The position numbers and the translations under genes are program-made. From Larkinella terrae (GTDB lineage: Bacteria; Bacteroidota; Bacteroidia; Cytophagales; Spirosomataceae): a stretch of 64,000 nt of DNA. The notes beneath the pieces were generated by a model. It was not told the origin of the DNA and ran no database searches. It saw only the letters and a program-made list of their open reading frames with translations. Each line of letters begins with the position of its first letter. Within the stretch, counting starts at the first letter, position 1. Below are positions 45,857 through 54,303 of this stretch, piece after piece. The stretch spans positions 248,001 through 312,000 of the forward strand of contig NZ_WJXZ01000004.1 of the NCBI RefSeq assembly GCF_009668025.1. The letters run 5' to 3'.

Positions 45857-46594
45857 ATGATTAAAGCCGTCATCATCGACGATGAAGCCCACTGCCGGGA
45901 AACACTTTCCATGCAGCTGGAAAAATATTGTCCTGAAATTCAGGTGGTTGCTCAGTTTCGATCCGCCCCCGAAGGTTTGCGGTTTTTGGTGGAACAGGCC
46001 CCGGATGTATTGTTTCTGGATGTCGAAATGCCGGTGATGAACGGTTTTGAGCTGCTGGAGCAACTGACGACCATTCCGTTCGATGTTATTTTTACGACGG
46101 GCTACGATTCGTACGCCATCAAGGCCATTCGGTTCAGCGCGCTCGATTATTTGCTCAAACCGATCGATAAAGACGATCTGCGCAAAGCCGTTGCCAAAAT
46201 AAAACGACCCTCGGAACAGCAGATGGCCCAGCAGATCGAACTGTTGTTGCAAAAGTTGGACACGAAAAAAGTCCTGCAAAAAATCGCGCTGCCGACCAAT
46301 CAGGGTTTTGAAATGGTGCCGATTGAAGCGATTATCCGCTGCGAAGCCGACAATAATTACACCCATGTGATCCTGAAAACCGGCAAGCCGTTGCTGGTGT
46401 CGCGCACGTTGAAAGAAATTGAAGAACTGCTCGAAGGCAGCTCATTTCTGCGGGTTCACCAGTCGCACCTGATCAATCTGAACGAAATTCTGCGCTACAT
46501 CCGGGGCGAGGGCGGCTACGTGGTGATGAGCGATACCTCTTCCGTGCCCGTCTCGCGCAGCCGCAAAGAAATTCTGCTGAGCGTGTTCAATTAG
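45857..46594 (+). CDS. LytTR-type response regulator
   Basis: A 245-residue regulator with a receiver domain (acidic pocket IIDDE at the start, phospho-acceptor Asp55 in LFLDVEMPVMNGFELL, Lys in DYLLKPI near residue 105). The LytTR DNA-binding domain covers about residues 145-243 (IIRCEADNNYTHVIL, FLRVHQSHLINLNEI, SVPVSRSRKEILLSVF). It starts 14 bases after the propeller kinase and is its cognate partner. Targets are unknown. Confidence 0.95.
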   Translation: MIKAVIIDDEAHCRETLSMQLEKYCPEIQVVAQFRSAPEGLRFLVEQAPDVLFLDVEMPVMNGFELLEQLTTIPFDVIFTTGYDSYAIKAIRFSALDYLLKPIDKDDLRKAVAKIKRPSEQQMAQQIELLLQKLDTKKVLQKIALPTNQGFEMVPIEAIIRCEADNNYTHVILKTGKPLLVSRTLKEIEELLEGSSFLRVHQSHLINLNEILRYIRGEGGYVVMSDTSSVPVSRSRKEILLSVFN

Positions 46595-46751
46595 CGGTTT
46601 TCCACCAGCGTGATTCCGCAAATTACTCACCGAAAACCACCGAATACTCGACCGCAGTAGGAGCGGAGGTGGGATTCCCGTAGTTTGTGTCCCGCGATAG
46701 AAAATTCGCAATACTGACTCACCTAAACCCGCCTTTTTTGCGGCACCTGTA

Positions 46752-46961
46752 ATGACTGAACGACAAAACATAAAAGCATTTTTTTCGGACGAGACGCGAA
46801 AACTGGTTCGTGTTCAGATCGTTGAAAAAATGGCCGGTATTCCGGTGAAAACACTGGTTCATTTTCTCAAATCCCGGAGAGATTTGCGGGATGATCACTT
46901 AGTAAAAATCGTTCCGGTTTTGGAAAAGGTTGGTTATCAGCCAATTCATGGTGTAAATTAA
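46752..46961 (+). CDS. Small putative helix-turn-helix protein
   Basis: A 69-residue basic protein. KMAGIPVKTLVHFLKSRRDL looks like helices 2-3 of a Cro-like DNA-binding domain, and DHLVKIVPVLEKVGYQP like the last helix, as in short phage-type regulators. The N-terminal helix is MTERQNIKAFFSDETRK. A clear terminator follows within 25 bases, supporting a real gene. It may be a stand-alone small regulator; no target or partner gene is evident. Confidence 0.5.
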   Translation: MTERQNIKAFFSDETRKLVRVQIVEKMAGIPVKTLVHFLKSRRDLRDDHLVKIVPVLEKVGYQPIHGVN

Positions 46962-46984
46962 TCTCGTAAGCCATCTGTTTTTTG

Positions 46985-47016
46985 CGCCTTGCACTGAAAA
47001 GTGTAAGGCGTTTTTT
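46985..47016 (+). terminator. Terminator of the small HTH gene
   Basis: Arms CGCCTTGCAC and GTGTAAGGCG (one G-U pair) around TGAAAA, followed by six T. Confidence 0.85.
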
Positions 47017-47443
47017 GTTGAACTCCAGCCCTTCCAAAACCGCTTCAACCCCAGGCTGCCGCAAAAACTAAAGAAAGTCCTCTATCTCCGGTAAACTCAA
47101 TACCGGTTTTCAGAGCCAATCGGGAAGTAAACAAATGCATGCCATTTAATTTCAAGCACACAAGTATTTAGCTCGGAGCAACACGATATTCGTGCTAAAA
47201 TCTTAATTGATTCAGCAAAACATGAATACGAAAAATCATATAACTAAAGATAGCTTATCCTTTTAAAATTCAGACTATTTAAGTGTGACTTGTCAGACAT
47301 TTATTGTTGATTGATTCAGACTTTGTGAGGAAATAATGAGCCGCTTAATAAATGCATAAAAAAGTTATCTGTTAGATAATCAGGCATTTGGCATCATTTT
47401 TGTTACTGGATTTAGTATTGGAGTAACCTAATCCATCACTGCC
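47017..47443. other. Gene-free AT-leaning stretch
   Basis: No gene, repeat or clear promoter recognised. A TAGTATTG (47414-47421), one base off the -7 consensus, lies 23 bases before the next gene. Confidence 0.4.
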
Positions 47444-47824
47444 ATGCACGAAGATATTGCCCAATGTTTCATGGATTATGCTGAGCGGTTCCAAACCGGC
47501 AAAAACGATGAAAAGCGCCCGTATTCCCGGCGGCATCTGGACAGGATTACTTCCGCAGTGGGTGATTTTTTCGACACACACCCCCATTTACTGACCAACG
47601 ACGTCATTGAACTGATTGCCGTTGGCGATGAGGCTGAAAAACAGGCGCGTTTCGGCCATCTCAATGAGTTTCATTCCCTGAACGACGCGGTGGTCACGTA
47701 CTTCAACAGCCTCCAGCCCAGGTCGAAAAAAGCGTACGGATTTGGCTTCCTGCGAAATCTGGTGCGCTGGAACCGCCCGCAGGTTGCCCCCAAAATGTCG
47801 TATAACTCGACCGTTAACAGTTAA
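47444..47824 (+). CDS. Hypothetical protein
   Basis: A 126-residue, mostly helical soluble protein without signal or membrane segment. Segments such as HLDRITSAVGDFFDTHPHLL and FHSLNDAVVTYFNSLQPRSKKAYGF show no motif I know. Codon use is like that of the neighbours and the start ATG follows an AT-rich leader. Not recognised; function unknown. Confidence 0.6.
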   Translation: MHEDIAQCFMDYAERFQTGKNDEKRPYSRRHLDRITSAVGDFFDTHPHLLTNDVIELIAVGDEAEKQARFGHLNEFHSLNDAVVTYFNSLQPRSKKAYGFGFLRNLVRWNRPQVAPKMSYNSTVNS

Positions 47825-47957
47825 TTCTGCTCCCGCATTCAGTTACTTAAAACCGGGTTCATTTCACGATTTTAAAATTCTTTCCTCGTTCGTTTGCAAC
47901 GCTCAATCAGCCGGTTGCGTAAGGTTTAGAAAATACAACCTGACCACGTACTGAAAA

Positions 47958-48722
47958 ATGCGGATGCTGATCATTGGCGGCTGCCATACCTATGGCTATG
48001 GGTTACGCCCCGGAAAGAGTTTTGTAGAGCAATTTGGCCGACGATTGCAACAGGTCGGCGAGCAGGTCAGCATGGATTATTACACGCCCTTCGACCTGCC
48101 CCTGGCCGGTTCGCTGGTGCGCCAGCTGGACCTGGATTCGTACGATCTTATTGTTCTGCAACTGGGCAACTACCGTCTTCAGCACCCGTCGGCGTTTGCG
48201 AACTTACTCAAAAAACATCAGCAGATAATCCTGAAACCGGGTGCGGGCCAGCGGCCTAAACCGGCCAATCTGGGCGCGCTGCGGAGCCATTCGCCTGTTC
48301 CTTTTCCCAATCCTCCTTCGACCTTGAAACGGATCAAGAGCGCGTTTAAACTGCTGACATTGAAAGCGATGGCGCAGGTTGGGCAGGTTGGTCGGTTAAC
48401 CGAAATGCAGCAGCAACTGACCGATTTACTGCATTACCTGCAGCCCCACCGCCGGAAAGTCGTTTTGTTAACGCCGTTTCCTCACCTCGATATGGTGAGC
48501 CGGTGGCTGCGGGAGCGGGGCCGTGACTTATTCCGGCAAATCGGCCAGCAGCAAGGCGTTCATGTGCTGGACACGCACCTCTACATCTGTCCCGAAAAAC
48601 AGTATTTCCTGACCGACGATTCCGGCCACCTGAACACAATTGGCCACGAGTTGATCGGCCTGTATCTGTTTGATTTCTACCAGAATCAGGTGCGGGAGCG
48701 GCTGGCGGAAGCGGTTTTTTAG
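47958..48722 (+). CDS. SGNH/GDSL-like protein with Cys in place of the nucleophile Ser
   Basis: A 254-residue cytoplasmic-looking protein with the layout of SGNH hydrolases. Block I is LIIGGCHTYGYGL where GDSxTxG is expected, so the catalytic Ser is Cys and the Asp is Gly. Block III is QLGNYRLQ (GxND variant), and block V is LTDDSGHLNTIGHEL, keeping the D-x-x-H pair. This could be a Cys-type esterase or a binding protein that lost catalysis. It lacks a signal peptide. Neighbours give no hint of the substrate. Confidence 0.65.
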   Translation: MRMLIIGGCHTYGYGLRPGKSFVEQFGRRLQQVGEQVSMDYYTPFDLPLAGSLVRQLDLDSYDLIVLQLGNYRLQHPSAFANLLKKHQQIILKPGAGQRPKPANLGALRSHSPVPFPNPPSTLKRIKSAFKLLTLKAMAQVGQVGRLTEMQQQLTDLLHYLQPHRRKVVLLTPFPHLDMVSRWLRERGRDLFRQIGQQQGVHVLDTHLYICPEKQYFLTDDSGHLNTIGHELIGLYLFDFYQNQVRERLAEAVF

Positions 48723-48737
48723 GATTGCAAAGGGATT

Positions 48738-49184
48738 TTAAACTTTACCTTCCTCAAATTGCCGGATCGCCTTTGCAATGCGCCCTTGCCGGGTCTGCTC
48801 GGTTTTGGCGTCCTCAATACTCAGGATGTGACGTCGTTTGTTGCTGTACGACAGGCTTTCAAAAAACCGCTTCGCATCGGCGTTTTCTTCCAAGGCCCGC
48901 ACAAAATCAGCCGGGAGCGCCACTTCGCGGGGTTCGGTATCGAGTTCCAGCTCCACGTCGATGGTATCTCCGGCGGCAACGCCCGCGCCCGCCCGGTTTT
49001 CGGCACTGACGCCCAGCATAAACTTACCACCCATGACGGCCACGCTGCTCCGGTACGTGTATCCGTTGATGGTCACCCGAACCGCGGGCTTTTTGCTCGT
49101 TCCCAGACTGGCCACCACCTCCGGCGGCACCTCAACGCCCGTAGCGGTTTTCCCGTGGCTGAGGAGGGTTGTTTGGAATTTCAT
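48738..49184 (-). CDS. YdeI/OmpD-associated, DUF1905 domain protein
   Basis: A 148-residue soluble protein. The N-terminal DUF1905 barrel is KFQTTLLSHGKTATGVEVPPEVV, then VRVTINGYTYRSSVAVMGGKFMLGVS and GDTIDVELELDTEPREVALP. The C-terminal helical part FVRALEENADAKRFFESLSYSNKRRHILSIEDAKTEQTRQGRIAKAI is the YdeI/OmpD-associated domain. Some relatives protect against bacteriocins or antimicrobial peptides, but the mechanism is unclear. It converges with the SGNH gene, separated by 15 bases. Confidence 0.88.
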   Translation of the reverse strand: MKFQTTLLSHGKTATGVEVPPEVVASLGTSKKPAVRVTINGYTYRSSVAVMGGKFMLGVSAENRAGAGVAAGDTIDVELELDTEPREVALPADFVRALEENADAKRFFESLSYSNKRRHILSIEDAKTEQTRQGRIAKAIRQFEEGKV

Positions 49185-49283
49185 GGGAGTTGGGGTTAGT
49201 TTATGTAAAAAAACTGTAAAGTTGTTTGAAATGGCCTATATGTAAATTCGTTTATTCTAGAGTAATAACGATAAATATTTTCT

Positions 49284-49291
49284 TATATTTG
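49284..49291 (+). promoter_or_regulatory. -7 box of the AT-rich islet
   Basis: TATATTTG matches TAnnTTTG in full, 36 bases before the leader ORF and 132 bases before the main gene. No TTG at the -33 position. Confidence 0.45.
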
Positions 49292-49327
49292 GCATATATT
49301 ATATCCAATTTATATCAGAATTAACAA

Positions 49328-49405
49328 ATGGGCATTAAAAGAAGTAGCAATAGTAAGTATGTATCATTAAAAATGAATATGCTTAAGCTTGCAGTTATAA
49401 ACTAA
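49328..49405 (+). CDS. Tiny leader ORF (25 codons) upstream of the PD-(D/E)XK-like gene
   Basis: An ATG-started frame beginning MGIKRSSNSKYVSLK and ending LKLAVIN, basic, with its stop 18 bases before the main start at 49424. It lies between the probable promoter and the main gene, so it would be translated first. It may be a regulatory leader peptide or chance in AT-rich DNA. Confidence 0.3.
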   Translation: MGIKRSSNSKYVSLKMNMLKLAVIN

Positions 49406-49423
49406 ATATTGATCTGTCATTTA

Positions 49424-50581
49424 ATGAAAAAGACTATTCAGTTTACACTGAACAAATTTCCTACAATTCCTGATAAGCTTCGTAAGGATCCAACTATAAA
49501 TTTTGCTTGTAACGAATTCGATGTTGACTTATGTAGATTATACCATCATTATTATACGGATAGTTACAATATTAGCCCTCCTGATCCTGATCACACAAAT
49601 TTTGAGTACTTACGTTTCATGGCTTCATGTATGGATTTTAGATTTTTCGGCGAAGGGCCTGCCGCGAATACTGCAAAAAAAAGAGCATTATCAAATGAAT
49701 TAGGGCAGGCTTTTTGTAGATATTTTTTATATGAATTTTGTGGCATTACTTATTTTGCCCACATGGATAAAGTCCTTAATAAAGAAGCTCATCCCGCCTT
49801 TAACGGTTTAAAAATTAAACGCATTGTAAATGGCGATGTTCCTGATTATCTCTGTGCTAAGTCTGTTGATAAACCATTTATTGGAGAAGCAAAAGGTAGA
49901 TTTAATAGTATAAATTTTAATTCTAATGAATTCGATAAATGGAGAGAACAATTTAAGAGAATTTCTGTCAATGATAGATTTGACAGGCCTAACAAAGTAA
50001 AAGGCTATATAATAGGTACAAGATTCTGCACGGAAAATAATAGAGTAAACACTAAATCCAAAATCTTCGCCGAAGATCCTGAAACAGATGGCAAGAGAGG
50101 TCTATTAGAGGATGAAATAGGTTTAGGCAGAGGTTGTATTGCTGTGCACTATTCGAGATTAGTATATAAACTTGGATTAAATCTTATTGCCAATGCGTTA
50201 GATTTAGGATTCACTATACCACAAGATTTAAGATTTAATTTACCTGTTTGGAGATGCAACTTTGGCCCGATAGCAGGGGAGAGATTTATTGGGGGATATT
50301 TCGGTGAAGTAGAACCACATATGGTAAAGACAGACAGTAATCGTATCCATTTTCAACCCAATATATTAAAGTTGGGAGTACCTTCACATACATTTTTCGG
50401 TTTGAAGATAGAAGTATTTAGAAGCCTCAGAAAAGCCTGCTTAGGTGATTGGAGTCAACTAGTTGACCTACCACAACTACCTGATACTTATGCGAGACCA
50501 AGTAATCTTGCTTGGCTAAGAGATGGTTCTATATCAGGAGGATTAGAATTTTTCGAATTTGAAGGTTTTCAACAAATTTAA
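49424..50581 (+). CDS. AT-rich orphan gene with a PD-(D/E)XK nuclease-like motif
   Basis: A 385-residue protein of unknown family. DVPDYLCAKSVDKPFIGEAKG near residue 145 fits the restriction-endonuclease fold signature: Asp in PD, 13 residues, then E-A-K. A following helix has KWREQFKRI, whose Gln position is often conserved in such nucleases. No signal peptide, membrane helix or helicase domain. The N-terminal third is Cys/Tyr/His-rich (VDLCRLYHHYY). The gene is far richer in AT than its surroundings and uses different codons (many AAA, TTA, ATA), a sign of transfer. The ATG at 49424 is preferred to a TTG five codons earlier. It may be a defence or effector nuclease; this is inference from one motif. 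Confidence 0.5.
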   Translation: MKKTIQFTLNKFPTIPDKLRKDPTINFACNEFDVDLCRLYHHYYTDSYNISPPDPDHTNFEYLRFMASCMDFRFFGEGPAANTAKKRALSNELGQAFCRYFLYEFCGITYFAHMDKVLNKEAHPAFNGLKIKRIVNGDVPDYLCAKSVDKPFIGEAKGRFNSINFNSNEFDKWREQFKRISVNDRFDRPNKVKGYIIGTRFCTENNRVNTKSKIFAEDPETDGKRGLLEDEIGLGRGCIAVHYSRLVYKLGLNLIANALDLGFTIPQDLRFNLPVWRCNFGPIAGERFIGGYFGEVEPHMVKTDSNRIHFQPNILKLGVPSHTFFGLKIEVFRSLRKACLGDWSQLVDLPQLPDTYARPSNLAWLRDGSISGGLEFFEFEGFQQI

Positions 50582-50682
50582 AATTATTGTTCTAATACAG
50601 CCTTAATGTAGCTTTTACATTGATTTTGGAAATAACATAAAAGAAGCAAATATAGATTTAATAATACACTAAGTTCTTCTCA

Positions 50683-51297
50683 TCAAAACGTAATTCCATC
50701 CTCCCTCAACAATTCCGCCAGATTCAGCTTACAACCCTCCAAAACCGTCACATCATCGGCCCAGGTTTGCGTGATCCAAGGTTCGTTGCGCCCGGCTACG
50801 AATACCTTCCGGGCTGCGGAGGTAATCCAGATGACGCGTTCGACGCCGAAGGCCAGCAGTTTATCGGTTTTGTCCCAAATGTAGTCCTGATCACCGGCTG
50901 CGTAGTCTTCAACGTCCACTTTGATGTCAAATTCTATGACTACTTTGGGCGGTATTTTGAAATACTTTCCGTGGAGTTCGGTAATGGTATTCCGGTCAAA
51001 AATAGCAATATCGTTCGCCGTGCGGCCCAGATTCGGCATCAGCAAACCGACTTCGTTCGTCGTTAGTAAATAGGCTTTACGGTTGATGTGGGTATATAAA
51101 TGGCCCAACAGAGCCGCCACGACCGCTCCCTGAATGTCGCTGCAACCCATAATTTCTTCCGGTGTTTTGCGTCCCGCCAGCACCTCTTTGTATCCTTTGT
51201 AATACAAGGTGCGTCGGCCCAATTTCTCATAAATCAGGTAATCGGGCACTTTTGGATTCCGGCGTTTGATCTGCTCTTTAATGACAATCGTTCCCAT
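50683..51297 (-). CDS. Uma2 family endonuclease-like protein
   Basis: A protein of 204 residues from ATG 51297 (a longer frame has no support). Uma2 (DUF820) proteins share the restriction-endonuclease fold: here NDIAIFDRNT supplies the Asp of the site, and PKVVIEFDIKVD the E-x-D/K strand, where the usual Lys pattern E-x-x-S is altered. YTHINRKAYLLTTNEVGLLMPN precedes it as usual. The family is expanded in Cytophagales and cyanobacteria; cellular role unknown. It converges on the AT-rich PD-(D/E)XK-like gene. Confidence 0.85.
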   Translation of the reverse strand: MGTIVIKEQIKRRNPKVPDYLIYEKLGRRTLYYKGYKEVLAGRKTPEEIMGCSDIQGAVVAALLGHLYTHINRKAYLLTTNEVGLLMPNLGRTANDIAIFDRNTITELHGKYFKIPPKVVIEFDIKVDVEDYAAGDQDYIWDKTDKLLAFGVERVIWITSAARKVFVAGRNEPWITQTWADDVTVLEGCKLNLAELLREDGITF

Positions 51298-51349
51298 TGT
51301 TGAGTCTGCGTTAACAAAGCCAAGATACGAAATCCCGGTCAGTTGACCC

Positions 51350-52258
51350 TCACTCCAGCGCAATCTTCGCCTGAATCACCGGGTGTTCGCCCAGGCCGAC
51401 CCGCGAGAGGGGCGCGTTGCGTCGCCAGGTGCCGCCGTTGATGCGCTCCCAGTAGGTCGCCGTGCGGAGTTCGCGATTGAACGCCAGGTATTGCCCGAAA
51501 CACTCCCGCTCATTTTTCTGACCATCCGGCATTTTGAACGAAGTGGAGAATTTGTACTTGGCTTCGTCGGTCGGGAGCCATTCCATCGCGATGAATAAGC
51601 CTTCTTTCGGAAACGCAATCTGGTAGTGCGACAGATCGACTTCGCACCAGCTGTTTCCCCGGCGGGCGGATGTTACCACGCTCTGCGGCAGCAGATCCGC
51701 CCCCGGTTCGCCGTCCGTGATGGCATACACGCGCACCCGGAAAGGCGCCGTCGGCACACCCCCGCGCGCAATCAGGTACGAAACCCGGTGCAGATAACCC
51801 TGAATTCCATTAGTGTTGCGGACGTGCAGAGCAAATTCGATGTTCCGGCCCGAACAGTTTCCCCAGACAATCGGCGCCCGCTTCCGGGTGGCTCCCACCG
51901 TTGCAACGCGCGGTTTTCGTCCCCGAACTACAATTTCGGTCAGGACATTCGGCTTCGCGTGCAGCCGGTAAGCCGTGGATTCGGACAAACCGGTCAGCGG
52001 CAACAGCAAATTTTCAAAGCCAACGCAGCTGATTAGGAGCGTATCGATGCCTGCCGGAATCGTAGCCGAAAACCGGCCCTGCGCATCGGCGTAGGTACCA
52101 AACCGGTGCTGGGGTTCCGTAATCAGCGCGTAAGGAACCGGCTGTTCACCGGTTTCGATCAGCACCTGGCCTTTCAAAGTCGTTTGAGCAAACACATAAA
52201 AAGAGTTGAATAAAAAGACAATCAGAATCAGAAACCGGCAGCGGGCGTTTGTATACAT
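51350..52258 (-). CDS. Secreted carboxypeptidase-regulatory-like domain protein
   Basis: A 302-residue protein with a signal peptide (FLILIVFLFNSFYVFAQ) and an N-terminal CarboxypepD_reg-like domain (TTLKGQVLIETGEQPVPYALI ... GRFSATIPAGIDTLLISCVGF). These domains usually head TonB-dependent receptors, but here a beta-rich domain of about 190 residues follows instead (GRNIEFALHVRN ... YQIAFPKEGLFIAMEWLP). It is probably periplasmic or on the outer membrane. The stop is 52 bases before the Uma2 gene on the same strand. Confidence 0.75.
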   Translation of the reverse strand: MYTNARCRFLILIVFLFNSFYVFAQTTLKGQVLIETGEQPVPYALITEPQHRFGTYADAQGRFSATIPAGIDTLLISCVGFENLLLPLTGLSESTAYRLHAKPNVLTEIVVRGRKPRVATVGATRKRAPIVWGNCSGRNIEFALHVRNTNGIQGYLHRVSYLIARGGVPTAPFRVRVYAITDGEPGADLLPQSVVTSARRGNSWCEVDLSHYQIAFPKEGLFIAMEWLPTDEAKYKFSTSFKMPDGQKNERECFGQYLAFNRELRTATYWERINGGTWRRNAPLSRVGLGEHPVIQAKIALE

Positions 52259-52279
52259 GGAAAACCGTCAACAATTCGG

Positions 52280-52287
52280 TAGTTTTG
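52280..52287 (+). promoter_or_regulatory. Possible -7 box for gcvT
   Basis: TAGTTTTG matches TAnnTTTG, 76 bases before the gcvT ATG. No TTG at the -33 position. Confidence 0.35.
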
Positions 52288-52363
52288 TAATTCGGGTTAA
52301 AGATAGGGCGCGCGATCGATGCGTGAAACCGGAATCCGACTGCATTCTCAATTCTTCCGTTTT

Positions 52364-53458
52364 ATGGAATTAAAGCACGTACCGCTCGAGCCTATTCACG
52401 AACAACTCGGGGCAAAAATGGTGCCGTTTGCCGGATTTCTCATGCCGGTTCGGTATTCGTCCGACATTGAAGAGCACCAGACCGTCCGCAACGGCGTCGG
52501 GGTTTTCGATGTTTCGCACATGGGCGAGTTCATTCTCAAAGGTGAAAAAGCGCTGGATCTGATTCAGAAAGTGTCGGCCAACGATGCTTCACTGCTTTAC
52601 GACGGCAAGGTGCAGTATAGCTACCTGCCGAACGATCAGGGTGGTGTGGTCGACGACCTGCTGATTTACCAGATTAGCCCGATCGAATACCTGCTGGTGG
52701 TCAACGCGTCGAACATCGAAAAAGACTGGAACTGGATTCAGAGCCAGAACGATTTTGGCGACGGGCTGGAAATGATCAATATTTCGGACGATACCTGTCT
52801 GTTTGCCGTGCAGGGACCGCTGGCGGCTCAGGCGCTGCAACCGCTGACGAATGTTCTGTTGGATTCCATGTCGTATTATACGTTCGAAAAGGCGGATTTC
52901 GCCGGTTTTCCGAACGTGATTATCTCGGCGACGGGCTACACCGGCGCGGGCGGTTTTGAAATCTACGTCGCCAACGAACAGGCCGAAGCGGTCTGGAAGG
53001 CAATTTTCGAAGCCGGGGCGCCGTTCGGGATCAAGCCCATCGGTCTGGGCGCGCGCGATACGCTGCGGCTCGAAATGGGCTACTGCCTCTACGGCAATGA
53101 TGTCGATGATACGGTTTCGCCCCTGGAAGCCGGTTTAGGATGGGTAACGAAATTTACCAAACCGTTCGTCAATTCCGAAAATTTGCAAAACCAGAAAAAA
53201 GAAGGGCTGAAACGCAAACTGGTCGGCTTTGAACTCATCGACCGGGGCATTCCGCGCAGTCATTACGAACTCTGCGACGCCGACGGCAACCGGATTGGCG
53301 AAGTGACCTCCGGTACGCAGTCGCCCACGCTCGGCAAAGGCATCGGCATGGGCTATGTACCAACCGAATACAGCAAACCGGGCTCCGAACTATTTGTCAA
53401 AGTCCGCGACCGGCTGCTGAAAGCGCAGGTTGTAAAATTACCTTTTGTAAAGAATTAA
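52364..53458 (+). CDS. gcvT: Aminomethyltransferase (glycine cleavage T protein)
   Basis: Transfers the methylene group from the aminomethyl-lipoyl H protein to tetrahydrofolate, releasing ammonia. The protein has 364 residues from ATG 52364, usual for GcvT; a longer frame adds 15 unmatched residues. Marks: [35 protein letters not shown] near residue 60, [15 protein letters not shown] near residue 190, and [33 protein letters not shown]. The H and P protein genes are not nearby. Confidence 0.96.
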   Translation: MELKHVPLEPIHEQLGAKMVPFAGFLMPVRYSSDIEEHQTVRNGVGVFDVSHMGEFILKGEKALDLIQKVSANDASLLYDGKVQYSYLPNDQGGVVDDLLIYQISPIEYLLVVNASNIEKDWNWIQSQNDFGDGLEMINISDDTCLFAVQGPLAAQALQPLTNVLLDSMSYYTFEKADFAGFPNVIISATGYTGAGGFEIYVANEQAEAVWKAIFEAGAPFGIKPIGLGARDTLRLEMGYCLYGNDVDDTVSPLEAGLGWVTKFTKPFVNSENLQNQKKEGLKRKLVGFELIDRGIPRSHYELCDADGNRIGEVTSGTQSPTLGKGIGMGYVPTEYSKPGSELFVKVRDRLLKAQVVKLPFVKN

Positions 53459-53469
53459 AAACCGTTCCC

Positions 53470-54186
53470 TTGAAAACCATCGACGTCTGCCTGACTCCTG
53501 ATTTACTTCACCTTCATACCGATTCCCTCGAAAATTCCATTGTGGTCGTTGCCGACGTGTTTCGGGCCACCTCGTGCATGGTGACGGCTTTTGCCCACGG
53601 TGTCAACAGCATCACGCCCGTCGCGACGATCGAGGAGTGCAGCCAGCTGCAGAGCCGGGGGTATCTGGCGGCCGCCGAACGCAACGCCCAGAAAGTAGAA
53701 GGGTTTGATCTGGACAACTCGCCGTTTAGCTACATGGATGAGCGACTCATTGGCGCCAACATTGCCATGACCACCACCAACGGAACCTATGCCATTACCC
53801 GTTCGCGGAACGCCGTGAAAGTGCTGGTCGGGTCGTTCCTGAATCTGGAGGCCGTTGTGCGGTTTTTACAGGGCGAACGCTACGATGTTCTGATTTTGTG
53901 CGCGGGCTGGAAAGGACGCGTCAACCTGGAAGATACGCTGTTTGCCGGGGCGCTGATCGAGCGGCTCAAAGACGAATACATGATTCCGGAAGACAGCGGT
54001 TTGATGGCCTGGCGGCTCTATGCCCAAGCGAAAAACGACCTGCCCGCTTACTTAGCACCTTCCTCTCACGTCCGGCGGCTCCACCGGCTGAGCATCCACA
54101 AAGACATTATTTACTGTTTGCAGCACGATCTGTACGACGTCATTCCGGTTTTACGCGGAAGCGCGCTGGTGAGTATGGAGGTGTAG
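53470..54186 (+). CDS. comB: 2-phosphosulfolactate phosphatase (ComB family)
   Basis: A ComB-family phosphatase of 238 residues. In methanogens and some bacteria it removes phosphate from 2-phosphosulfolactate. VVVADVFRATSCMVTAFAHGVNSI, LAAAERNAQKVEGFDLDNSPF, MTTTNGTYAITRS and LCAGWKGRVNLEDTLFAGALIERL are the family motifs. The start is TTG at 53470. No other sulfolactate or coenzyme M gene is in the window, so the true substrate in this organism is uncertain. It follows gcvT by 11 bases and may be in its operon. Confidence 0.88.
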   Translation: MKTIDVCLTPDLLHLHTDSLENSIVVVADVFRATSCMVTAFAHGVNSITPVATIEECSQLQSRGYLAAAERNAQKVEGFDLDNSPFSYMDERLIGANIAMTTTNGTYAITRSRNAVKVLVGSFLNLEAVVRFLQGERYDVLILCAGWKGRVNLEDTLFAGALIERLKDEYMIPEDSGLMAWRLYAQAKNDLPAYLAPSSHVRRLHRLSIHKDIIYCLQHDLYDVIPVLRGSALVSMEV

Positions 54187-54238
54187 AAGGGCAGCAAATG
54201 GAATCGGCGCTTTGTTATTATCAGACGTAAAAAGAAAA

Positions 54239-54275
54239 AACCGGAATGCTGGCCCGTTGAGGTTGCATTCCGGTT
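54239..54275 (-). terminator. Terminator between comB and acpP
   Basis: Perfect arms AACCGGAATGC and GCATTCCGGTT around a 15-base loop. On the minus strand it is followed by TTTTTTCTTTTT, so it mainly serves acpP. Confidence 0.85.
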
Positions 54276-54303
54276 CTTATATAACCGTATTTTTAGAATG
54301 GTA

